Below, piece after piece: positions 7,050 through 16,228 of a stretch of DNA of 64,000 bases. Below the pieces are notes generated by a model, which saw only the letters and a list, made by a program, of their open reading frames with translations, was not told the DNA's origin and ran no database searches. A program made the position numbers and the translations under genes. Each line of letters begins with the position of its first letter. The stretch's first letter is position 1. Source of the DNA: Bordetella parapertussis (GTDB taxonomy: Bacteria; Pseudomonadota; Gammaproteobacteria; Burkholderiales; Burkholderiaceae_B); contig CAMDFD010000013.1 of the NCBI GenBank assembly GCA_945897365.1, forward strand, positions 38,415-102,414. Reading direction: 5' to 3'.

Positions 7050-8942
7050 TTGAATAACTCGTTTTCTAAAGTAGCCGTTTGGATGGTGATCGCGCTCGTG
7101 CTGTTTACTGTTTTTAAACAGTTTGACAGCCGTGCCCCCGCCCAAGATTCGGTCAGTTACACCCAGTTTATGGATGATGCCAAGGCTGGCAAAATCCGCA
7201 AGGTCGACGTTCAGAGCGATGTGCTCTATGTCACGCCTGATGCTGGCCGTCCCTACACGCTGACTTCGCCTGGCGACCTCTGGATGGTGTCGGACCTGAT
7301 GAAAGCCGGCGTGCAGGTTTCAGGTAAAGCCCGCGAAGAACCCTCTTTCCTGATGAGCATCTTCGTTTCCTGGTTCCCGATGTTGTTGCTGATCGGTGTC
7401 TGGGTATTTTTCATGCGCCAAATGCAGGGTGGTGGCAAGGGTGGCGCGTTTAGCTTCGGCAAGTCACGTGCGCGCATGCTCGACGAGTCGACTAACTCGA
7501 TCACGTTTGCGGATGTGGCGGGCTGCGACGAGGCCAAAGAGGACGTACAAGAACTGGTTGATTTCTTGCGTGACCCGACCAAGTTTCAAAAGCTGGGTGG
7601 ACACATTCCTCGCGGTGTGTTGATGGTCGGTTCGCCTGGTACAGGTAAAACCTTGCTTGCCAAGGCGATTGCCGGCGAAGCCAAGGTTCCTTTTTTCAGC
7701 ATCTCAGGTTCTGACTTCGTTGAGATGTTTGTCGGTGTCGGCGCATCCCGTGTGCGTGATATGTTCGAAAACGCCAAAAAGCATTCACCATGCATCATCT
7801 TTATCGATGAGATCGATGCAGTGGGTCGTCAGCGTGGTGCAGGTCTCGGTGGTGGTAACGATGAGCGCGAACAGACACTGAACCAGTTGTTAGTGGAGAT
7901 GGATGGTTTCGAGACAGGCGTAGGTGTGATCGTGATTGCCGCGACCAACCGTCCCGATGTGTTGGATCCCGCCTTGCTGCGTCCTGGTCGTTTCGACCGT
8001 CAAGTGGTGGTGCCTCTGCCAGATATTCGTGGTCGCGAGCAGATCTTGCACGTTCATATGCGCAAGGTTCCTTTGGCGCAAAACGTCAATGCACACGTCT
8101 TGGCCCGTGGTTGCCCTGGTTTTTCTGGCGCTGATCTGGCCAATCTGGTCAATGAGGCGGCTTTGTTTGCTGCGCGCCGCAATGGTCGTACAGTGGATAT
8201 GTCCGATTTTGAAAAAGCCAAGGACAAAATCATCATGGGTGCCGAGCGCCGTTCGCTCGTCATGCCCGAAGAAGAGCGTCGCAACACGGCCTATCACGAG
8301 TCCGGTCACGCGATCGTTGCACGCCTGTTGCCTAAAACCGATCCTGTGCACAAGGTCACGATTATTCCTCGTGGTCGCGCGTTGGGGGTGACGATGCAGT
8401 TGCCCGAAGGCGATCGCTACAGCATGGATAAAGAGCGTTTGCTTTGCACGATCGCCGTGTTATTTGGTGGTCGCATCGCTGAGGAGCTGTTCATGAATCA
8501 AATGACGACGGGAGCGTCCAACGACTTCGAGCGTGCGACAGCGATTGCCCGTGACATGGTGACGCGTTATGGCATGTCGACCGAGTTAGGCCCCATGGTG
8601 TATGCGGAAAATGAAGGCGAGGTGTTTCTTGGTCGCAGTGTGACCAAGACAACGAACATGTCCGAAGACACGATGCAAAAAGTTGATCAACAGATTCGCA
8701 AGATTATCGACGAGCAATATGCGGTCGCTCGCTCGATTCTTGAGGGCAACCGCGAAAAAGTCGAGATCATGACCAAAGCATTGCTCGAGTGGGAAACCAT
8801 CGATGCGGATCAGATCAACGATATCGTCGAGGGTCGCCCACCGCGCCCTCCCAAGGTGCCCGAAGCACCGATGGATTCGACCGGTTCGCCACCCAGTGGC
8901 ACAGCACCCGGTACGACGACTGATCCTGCCGCTGTGGTTTAA
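7050..8942 (+). CDS. ftsH: ATP-dependent zinc metalloprotease FtsH
   Basis: 630 residues from a proposed TTG start at 7050. AGGAG at 7038-7042 sits 7 bases before TTG, and the protein then begins MNNSFSKVAVW as in relatives; an ATG at 7029 would add seven residues but has a poor ribosome site. Two membrane helices (about 9-24 and 107-122) frame a periplasmic domain. The AAA module has Walker A GSPGTGKT at 194-201 (a Ser where Pro is common), Walker B IIFIDEID and the second region of homology around NRPDVLDPALLRPGR. The zinc site HESGH is at 416-420. FtsH degrades misassembled membrane proteins and regulators such as LpxC. folP follows after 7 bases. Confidence 0.95.
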   Translation: MNNSFSKVAVWMVIALVLFTVFKQFDSRAPAQDSVSYTQFMDDAKAGKIRKVDVQSDVLYVTPDAGRPYTLTSPGDLWMVSDLMKAGVQVSGKAREEPSFLMSIFVSWFPMLLLIGVWVFFMRQMQGGGKGGAFSFGKSRARMLDESTNSITFADVAGCDEAKEDVQELVDFLRDPTKFQKLGGHIPRGVLMVGSPGTGKTLLAKAIAGEAKVPFFSISGSDFVEMFVGVGASRVRDMFENAKKHSPCIIFIDEIDAVGRQRGAGLGGGNDEREQTLNQLLVEMDGFETGVGVIVIAATNRPDVLDPALLRPGRFDRQVVVPLPDIRGREQILHVHMRKVPLAQNVNAHVLARGCPGFSGADLANLVNEAALFAARRNGRTVDMSDFEKAKDKIIMGAERRSLVMPEEERRNTAYHESGHAIVARLLPKTDPVHKVTIIPRGRALGVTMQLPEGDRYSMDKERLLCTIAVLFGGRIAEELFMNQMTTGASNDFERATAIARDMVTRYGMSTELGPMVYAENEGEVFLGRSVTKTTNMSEDTMQKVDQQIRKIIDEQYAVARSILEGNREKVEIMTKALLEWETIDADQINDIVEGRPPRPPKVPEAPMDSTGSPPSGTAPGTTTDPAAVV

Positions 8943-8949
8943 GTCGCTC

Positions 8950-9810
8950 GTGCTCGGCAAGATCGCTGATAAATGGATATGTGGGCGCTTTGAGTTTCAA
9001 CTCAAGCGCCCGATTCTTATGGGAATCGTCAATGTCACCCCTGATTCTTTTTCGGATGGTGGGCAGCATGCCCGGACAGAAGCGGCGATCCGTCACGCAC
9101 ACAATCTGATTCAAGAAGGTGCCGATATCGTCGATGTTGGCGGCGAGTCTACACGCCCGGGCGCTTTGCCCGTTTCCGTGCAAGACGAGCTCGCACGTGT
9201 CATTCCTGTGATCAAGTCGCTCCTGCATAGCGGTGTCGCGATTTCGGTTGATACGTGCAAGCCTGAGGTGATGCAAGCGGCCCTCGATGTAGGTGCAGAC
9301 ATCATCAATGACGTCACAGGGATGCGAGATCCTGCTGCGCGGCGGCTTGTAGCGCGTCACGGTCATTGCGGCGTATGTATCATGCACATGCAAGGCGAGC
9401 CTCGCACAATGCAGGTAGCACCCCATTACAACGATGCCGTAAGCGATATCAAGAATGTATTGCTTGAGCAGGCTCACGCGCTCGAGGCACTGGGTGTACA
9501 AGCTGAGCGAATCAGTCTTGATCCTGGTTTTGGTTTTGGTAAGACGGTCGAGCAAAACTATCAATTGCTCGCAAATCTGAAATTTATCGCAGAGACGGGC
9601 TATCCTCTCGTTTTGGGCGTATCGCGTAAATCCATGATTGGCGCTGTGACTGGACAGTCCGTGGATCAGCGTTTGACGGGGAGCATCACAGCTGCGCTCG
9701 CTGGCGTCCTGCGTGGTGCCCGCATCTTGCGGGTGCACGATGTGCGTGAAACGCGGGATGCTTTGGCCGTTTGGCATGCAGTACAGGATGCAGAAAATAA
9801 AAATGTCTAA
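8950..9810 (+). CDS. folP: Dihydropteroate synthase
   Basis: About 286 residues. It joins 4-aminobenzoate to 6-hydroxymethyl-dihydropterin diphosphate in folate synthesis and is the sulfonamide target. Signatures are MGIVNVTPDSFSDGG (phosphate-binding loop 1), DIVDVGGESTRPG, DPGFGFGKTVEQNYQLL and VLGVSRKSMIG. No in-frame ATG exists between the ftsH stop and the first domain motif. I therefore chose the GTG at 8950, which gives a normal N-terminal strand (CGRFEFQLKRP) and places the gene 7 bases behind ftsH, so translation is probably coupled. The last 8 bases overlap glmM. The start is the only uncertain point. Confidence 0.93.
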   Translation: MLGKIADKWICGRFEFQLKRPILMGIVNVTPDSFSDGGQHARTEAAIRHAHNLIQEGADIVDVGGESTRPGALPVSVQDELARVIPVIKSLLHSGVAISVDTCKPEVMQAALDVGADIINDVTGMRDPAARRLVARHGHCGVCIMHMQGEPRTMQVAPHYNDAVSDIKNVLLEQAHALEALGVQAERISLDPGFGFGKTVEQNYQLLANLKFIAETGYPLVLGVSRKSMIGAVTGQSVDQRLTGSITAALAGVLRGARILRVHDVRETRDALAVWHAVQDAENKNV

Positions 9811-11161
9811 AAGAAAATATTTCGGTACGGATGGTGTGCGCGGACTGGCTGGCGGACCGGTGATTAATGCTGAGTTCGCCTTGCGGCTTGGCTATGCCGC
9901 AGGCAAGGTGCTGACTCAAGCACACGACCGAACGAGCGCGAGTGGTCGCAGCGGTCGTCCGACGGTGCTGATCGGCAAGGACACACGCATTAGTGGCTAT
10001 ATGTTGGAGTCCGCCCTCGAGGCGGGTTTTGCTTCGGCCGGTGTCGAGGTGTTATTGGCGGGGCCTCTACCAACGCCAGCGGTCGCCTATCTCACGCGCA
10101 CGTGGCGCTTGGTCGCGGGCATCGTCATCAGCGCTTCGCACAACGCTTATCATGATAACGGCATCAAGTTTTTTTCCTCTAAGGGTATGAAGCTGCCCGA
10201 CGAGACCGAGGCCGCAATCGAAGCGGCAATAGATGAGCCCATGGTGTGCGTACCCTCTGAAAAGCTTGGCCGCGCGCGCAGGATTGACGACGCACCAGGA
10301 CGCTATATCGAGTTTTGCAAAAGTACCTTTCCTTCTGATTTGGATTTAAAGGGCCTCAAACTCGTCATTGATGCAGCAAACGGCGCTGCCTATCACATCG
10401 CCCCACACGTGTTTCGCGAATTAGGTGCCGAGGTCCATGCGATTGGTATTTCGCCCGATGGCTTCAATATCAATAAGGACGTCGGAGCCTTGCATCCAGA
10501 GAGCTTGGCCAAAGAGGTGCGCGCTCGCGGCGCAGAACTAGGCATCGCACTCGATGGTGATGCAGATCGACTACAAATGGTCGATGCGAGCGGTCGCATT
10601 TATAACGGCGATGAACTCTTATACGCAGTCGTGCGAGAGCGTCTTGCGCGCGGAGCTGTCGCGGGTGTAGTCGGGACACTCATGACGAACTTTGGCCTTG
10701 AGAAACAGTTCAAGTCCTTAGGCATTCCTTTTGAGCGCGCCCAAGTTGGTGATCGCTATGTATTAGAACAATTACGCAATCGTGGTTGGCTCTATGGTGG
10801 CGAGAGTTCGGGACATCTCTTATGTCTGGATTCGCATACGACGGGTGATGGCATTGTGTCTGCTTTGCAAGTGCTGGCGGCGCTTCAGCGCAGTGGCGAG
10901 TCGTTGCCGCAGTGGCTAGCAGCGCTCAAAATGTATCCCCAGACGATGGTCAATGTGCCTTGGATCCCTGGCAAGAACTGGACGGAGCACGCTGGACTTG
11001 TCGCCGCCAAGGCACAGGTCGAGAGTATGCTCGGAGAGCGGGGGCGTGTTCTGATTCGTGCCTCAGGTACGGAGCCAAAACTGCGTTTGATGGTTGAGGC
11101 GGAAGACAACCATTTGGTCGAGCAGGGCATTGCCATGCTGACGGCGGTCGATCTGAGCTAA
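9803..11161 (+). CDS. glmM: Phosphoglucosamine mutase
   Basis: 452 residues. It converts glucosamine-6-phosphate to glucosamine-1-phosphate for UDP-GlcNAc, hence peptidoglycan and LPS. The phosphoserine loop is GIVISASHNAYHDNGIKFF with the catalytic Ser at about 112. The metal loop is DGDADRLQMVD, the sugar loop GGESSGHLL, and the phosphate-binding loop RASGTEPKLR. I chose the ATG at 9803 (MSKRKYFGTDGVRG), which is the standard GlmM beginning and overlaps folP by 8 bases. ftsH-folP-glmM is a widely conserved operon in beta- and gammaproteobacteria. Confidence 0.96.
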   Translation: MSKRKYFGTDGVRGLAGGPVINAEFALRLGYAAGKVLTQAHDRTSASGRSGRPTVLIGKDTRISGYMLESALEAGFASAGVEVLLAGPLPTPAVAYLTRTWRLVAGIVISASHNAYHDNGIKFFSSKGMKLPDETEAAIEAAIDEPMVCVPSEKLGRARRIDDAPGRYIEFCKSTFPSDLDLKGLKLVIDAANGAAYHIAPHVFRELGAEVHAIGISPDGFNINKDVGALHPESLAKEVRARGAELGIALDGDADRLQMVDASGRIYNGDELLYAVVRERLARGAVAGVVGTLMTNFGLEKQFKSLGIPFERAQVGDRYVLEQLRNRGWLYGGESSGHLLCLDSHTTGDGIVSALQVLAALQRSGESLPQWLAALKMYPQTMVNVPWIPGKNWTEHAGLVAAKAQVESMLGERGRVLIRASGTEPKLRLMVEAEDNHLVEQGIAMLTAVDLS

Positions 11162-11190
11162 ACGCGGCTCAGCACTCAGACCGCAGCCGT

Positions 11191-12678
11191 TCAGACCAGG
11201 ATCAACTCAAAGTCAAAGCCGACTTTGCTCCACTCGGACTCTTCGCCGTGCAATGAAAAATCGGTGAGCGGATGCGTGGCGAGCCACTTTTTATCGACCT
11301 TGCAGACGATGGTGTTGCCCTGGATGCCAATAGAAAGCGGCAGATGCACCACATCCTCACGGCGGCGACACAGCAGAACTGCCAGGCGCAAACATAAAAT
11401 TGCCAGCCATTGCTCGCGGTTTTTGACGAGCGACTGACCTTTGGCAAGTTTGCCAGTATGCACAAGTGCTAATAGGCCGAGTTGCAATTGATCAATCCGT
11501 GAAAAACCCGGCATATCCGCATTATTCAAAATGTAGGCGCTGTGCTTGTGATACCCCGCCTGTGCGATCGACATACCCACTTCGTGTAGATCGGCTGCCC
11601 AGCTGAGTGTGTGTCTGAGTTCGTCTGGTTCACCACGATTCGGGAACAAGCTTTCAAAAATACTTAAGGCGGTGCGCTTGACGCGCGCTGCCTGACGAAG
11701 ATCGACGTGATAGCGTTTCATAAAAGCTGTCACCGACTCATCGCGACGATCATGCGCTTCTTCGCGGCCGGCTAAGTCGACCAAGACACCAAGACGTAAC
11801 GCGCCGTCGCCCGTCGTCATGGTCTCAACACGCATTTCATCAAAAAAGGCGGTCATGATCGCCAAGCCGCCGGTCAACACGTCGGTGCGATCCACCTTGA
11901 TACCAGGCAGATCGCTGGCAATGACGCGGCCAGCGCGAATCAGTTTGGTTTTGAGACGCTCTAGGCCTTCGCGGGTGATGCCGCCCGTCGTTAGTTTTCC
12001 ATCCGTCAAAATCGCAAGAAGAGCTTTGGCCGTACCTGAAGAACCATAAGCGGTATCCCAACCCATTTTTCGATAGGGTTTGGTGATGACCTCGATTTCG
12101 CGACGGGCCGCAAGCTCGGCGAGTTTCATTCCGTGCGCATCGATACGACCATCAGGGAAAAACTTTTGACTGAAACTCACACAGCCCATGTAGAGCGAGG
12201 AGGTGAGAAGGGGTTCATCACCTCTGCCAATAATCACTTCGGTTGAGCCGCCACCGATATCGATCACCAGTCTTTTTTCAGCTGAAATGGGGAGGGTGTG
12301 GCTCACACCGGTATAAATCAAACGGGCTTCTTCGCGACCGGCAATCACCTCGATGGGAAAACCCAGTGCGGCCTCGGCGAGTGGCAAAAAGTCCGCGACG
12401 TTGCGCGCGACCCGAAAAGTATTGGTGGCGACTGCGCGCACACGATCAGGGTGAAAGCTACGTAAGCGCTCACCAAAGCGCTGCAAGACCTCGACGGCGC
12501 GGTTGATGGCTTCTTGATTGAGATTTTTGGAGGCGTCTAAACCAGCAGCTAGACGTACGGTTTCTTTGAGTCGGTCGATCTGATAGATGTGTTTGGCGCC
12601 ATTTTGTTCGGCAACCCGTCCAATAGACAGCCTAAAACTATTGGATCCCAGATCAACCGCTGCCAACAGGTGTTTCAT
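11191..12678 (-). CDS. ppx: Exopolyphosphatase / GppA family phosphatase
   Basis: 495 residues of the actin-fold Ppx/GppA family. The N-terminal phosphate-1 motif is AAVDLGSNSFRLSIGRV, and IDIGGGSTEVIIG is the second phosphate loop. The Glu-rich EVIAGREEARLIYTGV segment is typical of the active site. The C-terminal half (about 310-495) is an HD-like helical domain (DLHEVGMSIAQAGYHKH). The enzyme releases phosphate from the ends of polyphosphate chains, or acts on pppGpp; the family alone does not decide. It runs head to head with ppk (102 bases between ppx and a possible GTG start of ppk), linking breakdown and synthesis of polyphosphate. It converges on glmM. Confidence 0.9.
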   Translation of the reverse strand: MKHLLAAVDLGSNSFRLSIGRVAEQNGAKHIYQIDRLKETVRLAAGLDASKNLNQEAINRAVEVLQRFGERLRSFHPDRVRAVATNTFRVARNVADFLPLAEAALGFPIEVIAGREEARLIYTGVSHTLPISAEKRLVIDIGGGSTEVIIGRGDEPLLTSSLYMGCVSFSQKFFPDGRIDAHGMKLAELAARREIEVITKPYRKMGWDTAYGSSGTAKALLAILTDGKLTTGGITREGLERLKTKLIRAGRVIASDLPGIKVDRTDVLTGGLAIMTAFFDEMRVETMTTGDGALRLGVLVDLAGREEAHDRRDESVTAFMKRYHVDLRQAARVKRTALSIFESLFPNRGEPDELRHTLSWAADLHEVGMSIAQAGYHKHSAYILNNADMPGFSRIDQLQLGLLALVHTGKLAKGQSLVKNREQWLAILCLRLAVLLCRRREDVVHLPLSIGIQGNTIVCKVDKKWLATHPLTDFSLHGEESEWSKVGFDFELILV

Positions 12679-12732
12679 GACATTTAACCTAATTGCAATT
12701 CAAGCATTATAAAAGGGTATCTTGTAAAAAAA

Positions 12733-12750
12733 TTGTCATATAGGCAGGAT
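12733..12750 (+). promoter_or_regulatory. Possible degenerate Pho box upstream of ppk
   Basis: TTGTCATATA at 12733-12742 matches the first half of the PhoB-binding consensus CTGTCATAWA, but the second half (GGCAGGAT) matches poorly. It lies in the ppx-ppk divergent region. The gene context of phosphate storage makes PhoB control plausible, but only half a site is seen. Confidence 0.3.
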
Positions 12751-12834
12751 AAGCTTAAATCGCGAAAATACCGCTAACATGTGCTCAAAAGCAGTGAATT
12801 GCTTCTCTCCACACCTATCACAGGTTTTATCCAA

Positions 12835-14907
12835 ATGCCCGCCAGAAAGAAAGCCGAGCCCTTGTACTTCAATCGTGAGTTATCGCTGTTGCAGTTTAAC
12901 GAGCGTGTATTGGCGATGGCTGAACGCACCGATACGCCTGCACTGGAGCGATTACGCTATGTCTGTATCGTAGGCTCCAATCTTGATGAGTTTTTTGAAA
13001 TCAGGGTCTCCAGCCTCAAGGCTCAGATCGCACAGCATCCGCATTTAGTCGGACCTGATGGACTGACGGCCGAGGATGCGTTTGAGCGTGTCCAACAGGC
13101 GGTGCACGTGCTGGTCGACCGTCAATACGCTTTGCTCAATGAGCAGGTTTTACCAGCACTGAGAGCCGAAGGCGTCGTGCTTCATCAGGCGGCTGAATGG
13201 AATGCGGCTCAAAAAAAGTGGGCCCGTGAGGTTTTCCACCGCGATGTGATGCCTTTGCTGACTCCAATCGGCTTGGATCCGGCGCATCCTTTTCCTCGGG
13301 TCTATAACAAGAGTCTGAATTTCATCGTGCCTTTATCCGGAGCCGATGCGTTTGGACGCAAGTCGACGATTGCGATTGTGCAGGCCCCACGTGCCTTGCC
13401 TCGTTTGATCAAGGTTCCTCCCGCCGTGTCTGGCGCACCACACGGTTTCATTTTGCTGACTGGACTTTTGCGTGCCTTTGTCGGAGATTTGTTTCCTGGG
13501 ATGCAGATGGAGGGCTGTTATCAGTGGCGCGTCACACGTAATAGTGATTTGTTTGTTGATGAGGAAGAGGTCACCAACTTGCGTCAAGCTCTGCAGGGCG
13601 AGCTCTCGCAACGTAACTTTGGCTCCGCGGTCAGGCTAGAGATTGATCATAATACGCCGCCCCATATCGAAACCTTTTTACAAAAAGAGTTTTCGCTGAC
13701 TGCTGAGGACACGTATCGTGTGAATGGTCCCGCAAACGTTGCGCGACTGATGCAGATCTGTAATGTGGTCAATGCGCCTGATTTGTTGTTTCCCAACTTT
13801 AACGGATGTGTCCCTGCACCCTTTGATAAGCTGCCAGCAAAGTCTCCGAGGATTTTTGAGGCGATCGCCAAGCAGGACTATTTGTTGCATCACCCTTATC
13901 AGTCATTTCAGCCTGTTTTAGATTTCTTGACTGCGGCAGCCTACGATCCGGATGTGGTGGCGATCAAGCAAACGATTTACCGGACTGGTGAGGACTCGGA
14001 GTTGATGCATCTGCTGCTCACTGCGGCCAAAGCGGGTAAAGAGGTCACCGTCGTGGTGGAGCTGATGGCGCGCTTTGATGAACAGACCAACATCAACTGG
14101 GCGGCCCGCCTAGAAGAGGTCGGCGCGCATGTCGTCTATGGCGTGGTGGGGCACAAAACGCACGCAAAAATGGCGCTGGTGCTGCGTCGTGAAAAAGGAC
14201 GCATCCGTCGCTACGGTCACATGGGTACGGGTAACTACCATTTACGCACTGCGAGCCTCTACACGGATTTTGGTTTGCTGACGGCAGATCCAAAGCTCTG
14301 CGAAGACATGGATATGGTGTTCTCACAACTGACTGGGCTCGGGGAACGTCGCAAATTAAAAATGCTGCTGCAGTCGCCCTTCACCATGCACAGCACCGTG
14401 ATCAACATGATCCGTGCCGAAACGCGTGCAGCCCGAGCAGGTAAAAAGTCTCGCATCTTGGCGAAAATGAACTCTCTGCTCGAGCCTCTTGTGATCCAAG
14501 AGCTATACAAAGCCAGTCAAGCAGGCGTGAAGATTGATTTGATCGTGCGCGGGGTCTGTGCGCTGCGTTCAGGGGTGGAGGGCTTGTCTGAAAACATTAC
14601 AGTCCGATCAATTGTGGGTCGTTTTCTAGAGCATTCGCGGGTCTTTTATTTCTACGATCAAGGCAAAGAATCCGTTTATCTGTCCTCGGCAGACTGGATG
14701 GATCGAAACTTTTTCCGCCGTGTCGAAATCGCCTTCCCTGTTCAGCAACTTGCCCTGAAAAAGCGCGTCATCGATGAGGCATTTACCGATGCACTCAGAG
14801 ATAACCAGCGTGCTTGGCTGCAGCAACCGGATGGGACCTACCAGTTGATTCGTAATCGTCGTGCGCCTTTTTCCTTGCACCAGCACTTGATGGGTAAGCT
14901 TGGTTGA
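12835..14907 (+). CDS. ppk1: Polyphosphate kinase 1
   Basis: 690 residues from the ATG at 12835 (a GTG at 12781 would add 18). It reversibly builds polyphosphate from ATP. The N-terminal domain starts LYFNRELSLLQFNERVL. The catalytic PLD-like half contains YDPDVVAIKQTIYRTG, KEVTVVVELMARFDEQTN, and VVGHKTHAKMALV with the His expected to be autophosphorylated. A second conserved His lies in FLEHSRVFYF. The length and domains are complete. Its stop codon lies within a 23-base tandem duplication (14896-14941). It is followed by pstSCAB on the same strand and preceded by a half-matching Pho box, so control by phosphate starvation is likely. Confidence 0.95.
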   Translation: MPARKKAEPLYFNRELSLLQFNERVLAMAERTDTPALERLRYVCIVGSNLDEFFEIRVSSLKAQIAQHPHLVGPDGLTAEDAFERVQQAVHVLVDRQYALLNEQVLPALRAEGVVLHQAAEWNAAQKKWAREVFHRDVMPLLTPIGLDPAHPFPRVYNKSLNFIVPLSGADAFGRKSTIAIVQAPRALPRLIKVPPAVSGAPHGFILLTGLLRAFVGDLFPGMQMEGCYQWRVTRNSDLFVDEEEVTNLRQALQGELSQRNFGSAVRLEIDHNTPPHIETFLQKEFSLTAEDTYRVNGPANVARLMQICNVVNAPDLLFPNFNGCVPAPFDKLPAKSPRIFEAIAKQDYLLHHPYQSFQPVLDFLTAAAYDPDVVAIKQTIYRTGEDSELMHLLLTAAKAGKEVTVVVELMARFDEQTNINWAARLEEVGAHVVYGVVGHKTHAKMALVLRREKGRIRRYGHMGTGNYHLRTASLYTDFGLLTADPKLCEDMDMVFSQLTGLGERRKLKMLLQSPFTMHSTVINMIRAETRAARAGKKSRILAKMNSLLEPLVIQELYKASQAGVKIDLIVRGVCALRSGVEGLSENITVRSIVGRFLEHSRVFYFYDQGKESVYLSSADWMDRNFFRRVEIAFPVQQLALKKRVIDEAFTDALRDNQRAWLQQPDGTYQLIRNRRAPFSLHQHLMGKLG

Positions 14908-14941
14908 ATTTATAAGTCAAGCTTGGTTGAATTTATAAGTC
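14896..14941 (+). repeat. Perfect 23-bp tandem duplication across the ppk stop
   Basis: Bases 14896-14918 are repeated without mismatch at 14919-14941. Each unit starts AAGCTTGGTTGA and carries the TGA that ends ppk in the first copy. The second copy is non-coding. It looks like a recent slippage event. Confidence 0.95.
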
Positions 14942-14986
14942 ATTGATTTATAAAAGCTTATTTATTTAAAAGAAAAAAAATTACAA

Positions 14987-15004
14987 CTGTCATGAATTCG
15001 TCAT
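14987..15004 (+). promoter_or_regulatory. Pho box of the pst operon
   Basis: CTGTCATGAATTCGTCAT at 14987-15004 consists of two direct 7-base units (CTGTCAT and TCGTCAT) separated by 4 bases, as in the PhoB consensus CTGTCATAWAWCTGTCAY. A TAAGAT at 15015-15020 stands where a PhoB-activated -10 element would lie, 10 bases after the box. pstS starts at 15072. Confidence 0.75.
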
Positions 15005-15071
15005 TTTTGATCTCTAAGATTCGTCTAGTAGTGAAGGCTCTTATATCCATAGACATATTAAGGACTAAAAA

Positions 15072-16097
15072 ATGATTAAACGCATACTGACTTCCGTAAC
15101 AGCTGGTATCGCCTTGAGCGCTGCAGCCTTGTCTGCCCAGGCGGCTGACATCACCGGCGCAGGTGCCACATTCCCCTACCCAATTTTCGCTAAATGGGCC
15201 GAAGTCTACAAAAAAATCGAGAACGTTGGTTTGAATTACCAGTCGATCGGCTCATCGGGTGGCTTGCGCCAGATTCGCGCTAAAACTGTCACTTTCGGTG
15301 CATCGGATGCGCCCGTGGCAGGTGCTCAGCTCGAAAAAGATGGCATGGTTCAGTTTCCAGTGATTCTGGGTGGTGTTGTACCAGTCGTCAACATCGAAGG
15401 CTTTAAGCAAGCCGAACTCAAAGTTTCAGGTCCAGTATTGGCTGATATTTTTATGGGTACCATTACGAAATGGAATGACCCTAAGATTGCTGCACTCAAT
15501 CCTGGTAAGAAACTGCCAAATCAGTCAATTACTGTTGTTCACCGCGCGGATGGTTCCGGCACAACCTTTATCTTTACTGACTATTTGAGCGTCGTTAGCA
15601 AGCCTTGGGCAGACAAGGTTGGTAAGGGTGCCGCAGTGAAATGGCCTGCAGGCAGTTCAGTCGGTGGCAAGGGTAACGAGGGTGTTGCTGCGAACGTGAC
15701 ACGTGTGAAAGGTTCAATCGGTTACGTTGAGTACGCTTATGCCAAGAAAAACAACATTACGTACCTGCAAATGTTGAACAAAGACGGTCAGTACGTGGCC
15801 CCAAGCGAAAAGACGTTCGCTGCGGCAGCGGCTGGTGCAGACTGGTTCAGCGTTCCTGGTATGGGAATTTCGCTGGTTGAGCAAAAGGGTGCTGCATCCT
15901 GGCCGATCACCGGTGCCTCGTTTGCCCTGATGTACAAAGAGCCTACCGACAAAGCAGCTTCTAAAGAAGTGATCAAGTTCTTTACCTGGGCCTTCAAAGA
16001 CGGTCAGCAACTCGCGCTTGACTTGGACTACGTGCCACTACCAGATGTCTTGACCAAGTCGATTGCTAGCAAGGTTTGGTCACAGATCAAGAACTAA
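15072..16097 (+). CDS. pstS: Phosphate ABC transporter, periplasmic phosphate-binding protein
   Basis: 341 residues. Residues 1-24 are a clear signal peptide (ITSVTAGIALSAAALSAQAA). The mature protein starts with ITGAGATFPYPIFAKWAE and shows the phosphate-binding residues in GASDAPV, HRADGSGTTFIFTDYL and GSSVGGKGNEGV. It captures inorganic phosphate in the periplasm for PstCAB. AAGGAC lies shortly before the ATG. A Pho box (14987-15004) predicts PhoB activation under phosphate limitation. Two stem-loops in the 131-base gap to pstC could hold the pstS message at a higher level than the rest of the operon. Confidence 0.97.
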   Translation: MIKRILTSVTAGIALSAAALSAQAADITGAGATFPYPIFAKWAEVYKKIENVGLNYQSIGSSGGLRQIRAKTVTFGASDAPVAGAQLEKDGMVQFPVILGGVVPVVNIEGFKQAELKVSGPVLADIFMGTITKWNDPKIAALNPGKKLPNQSITVVHRADGSGTTFIFTDYLSVVSKPWADKVGKGAAVKWPAGSSVGGKGNEGVAANVTRVKGSIGYVEYAYAKKNNITYLQMLNKDGQYVAPSEKTFAAAAAGADWFSVPGMGISLVEQKGAASWPITGASFALMYKEPTDKAASKEVIKFFTWAFKDGQQLALDLDYVPLPDVLTKSIASKVWSQIKN

Positions 16098-16183
16098 GCG
16101 TTGAGCTCTTAGGACTTAGTTTTTAAAACCTAGTATCAAGAACGATCCAAATTGAGATGTGTTGTAGAGTCTCAAATCAGTCT

Positions 16184-16206
16184 GTCCAGACCCGGTGGGT
16201 CTGGAC
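16184..16206 (+). promoter_or_regulatory. Intercistronic hairpin between pstS and pstC
   Basis: GTCCAGACCC (16184-16193) pairs perfectly with GGGTCTGGAC (16197-16206) over a 3-base loop, with no T tract after it. A weaker stem TTGAGA/TCTCAA lies just upstream. Such stems often protect the 3' end of an abundant binding-protein message; they may also cause partial termination. Confidence 0.7.
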
Positions 16207-16228
16207 ATTCGGTTCTAAGGAGTAGTAG

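Noticed and set aside
8815..9777. 320-codon open frame antisense to folP
   Set aside because: Shadow of the folP coding frame; the translation resembles no protein, and the start would overlap the 3' end of glmM's upstream region without a promoter.
16184..16206. Rho-independent terminator after pstS
   Set aside because: The stem is strong, but no T tract follows and pstC must be expressed; kept as a stabilising or partial-termination stem.
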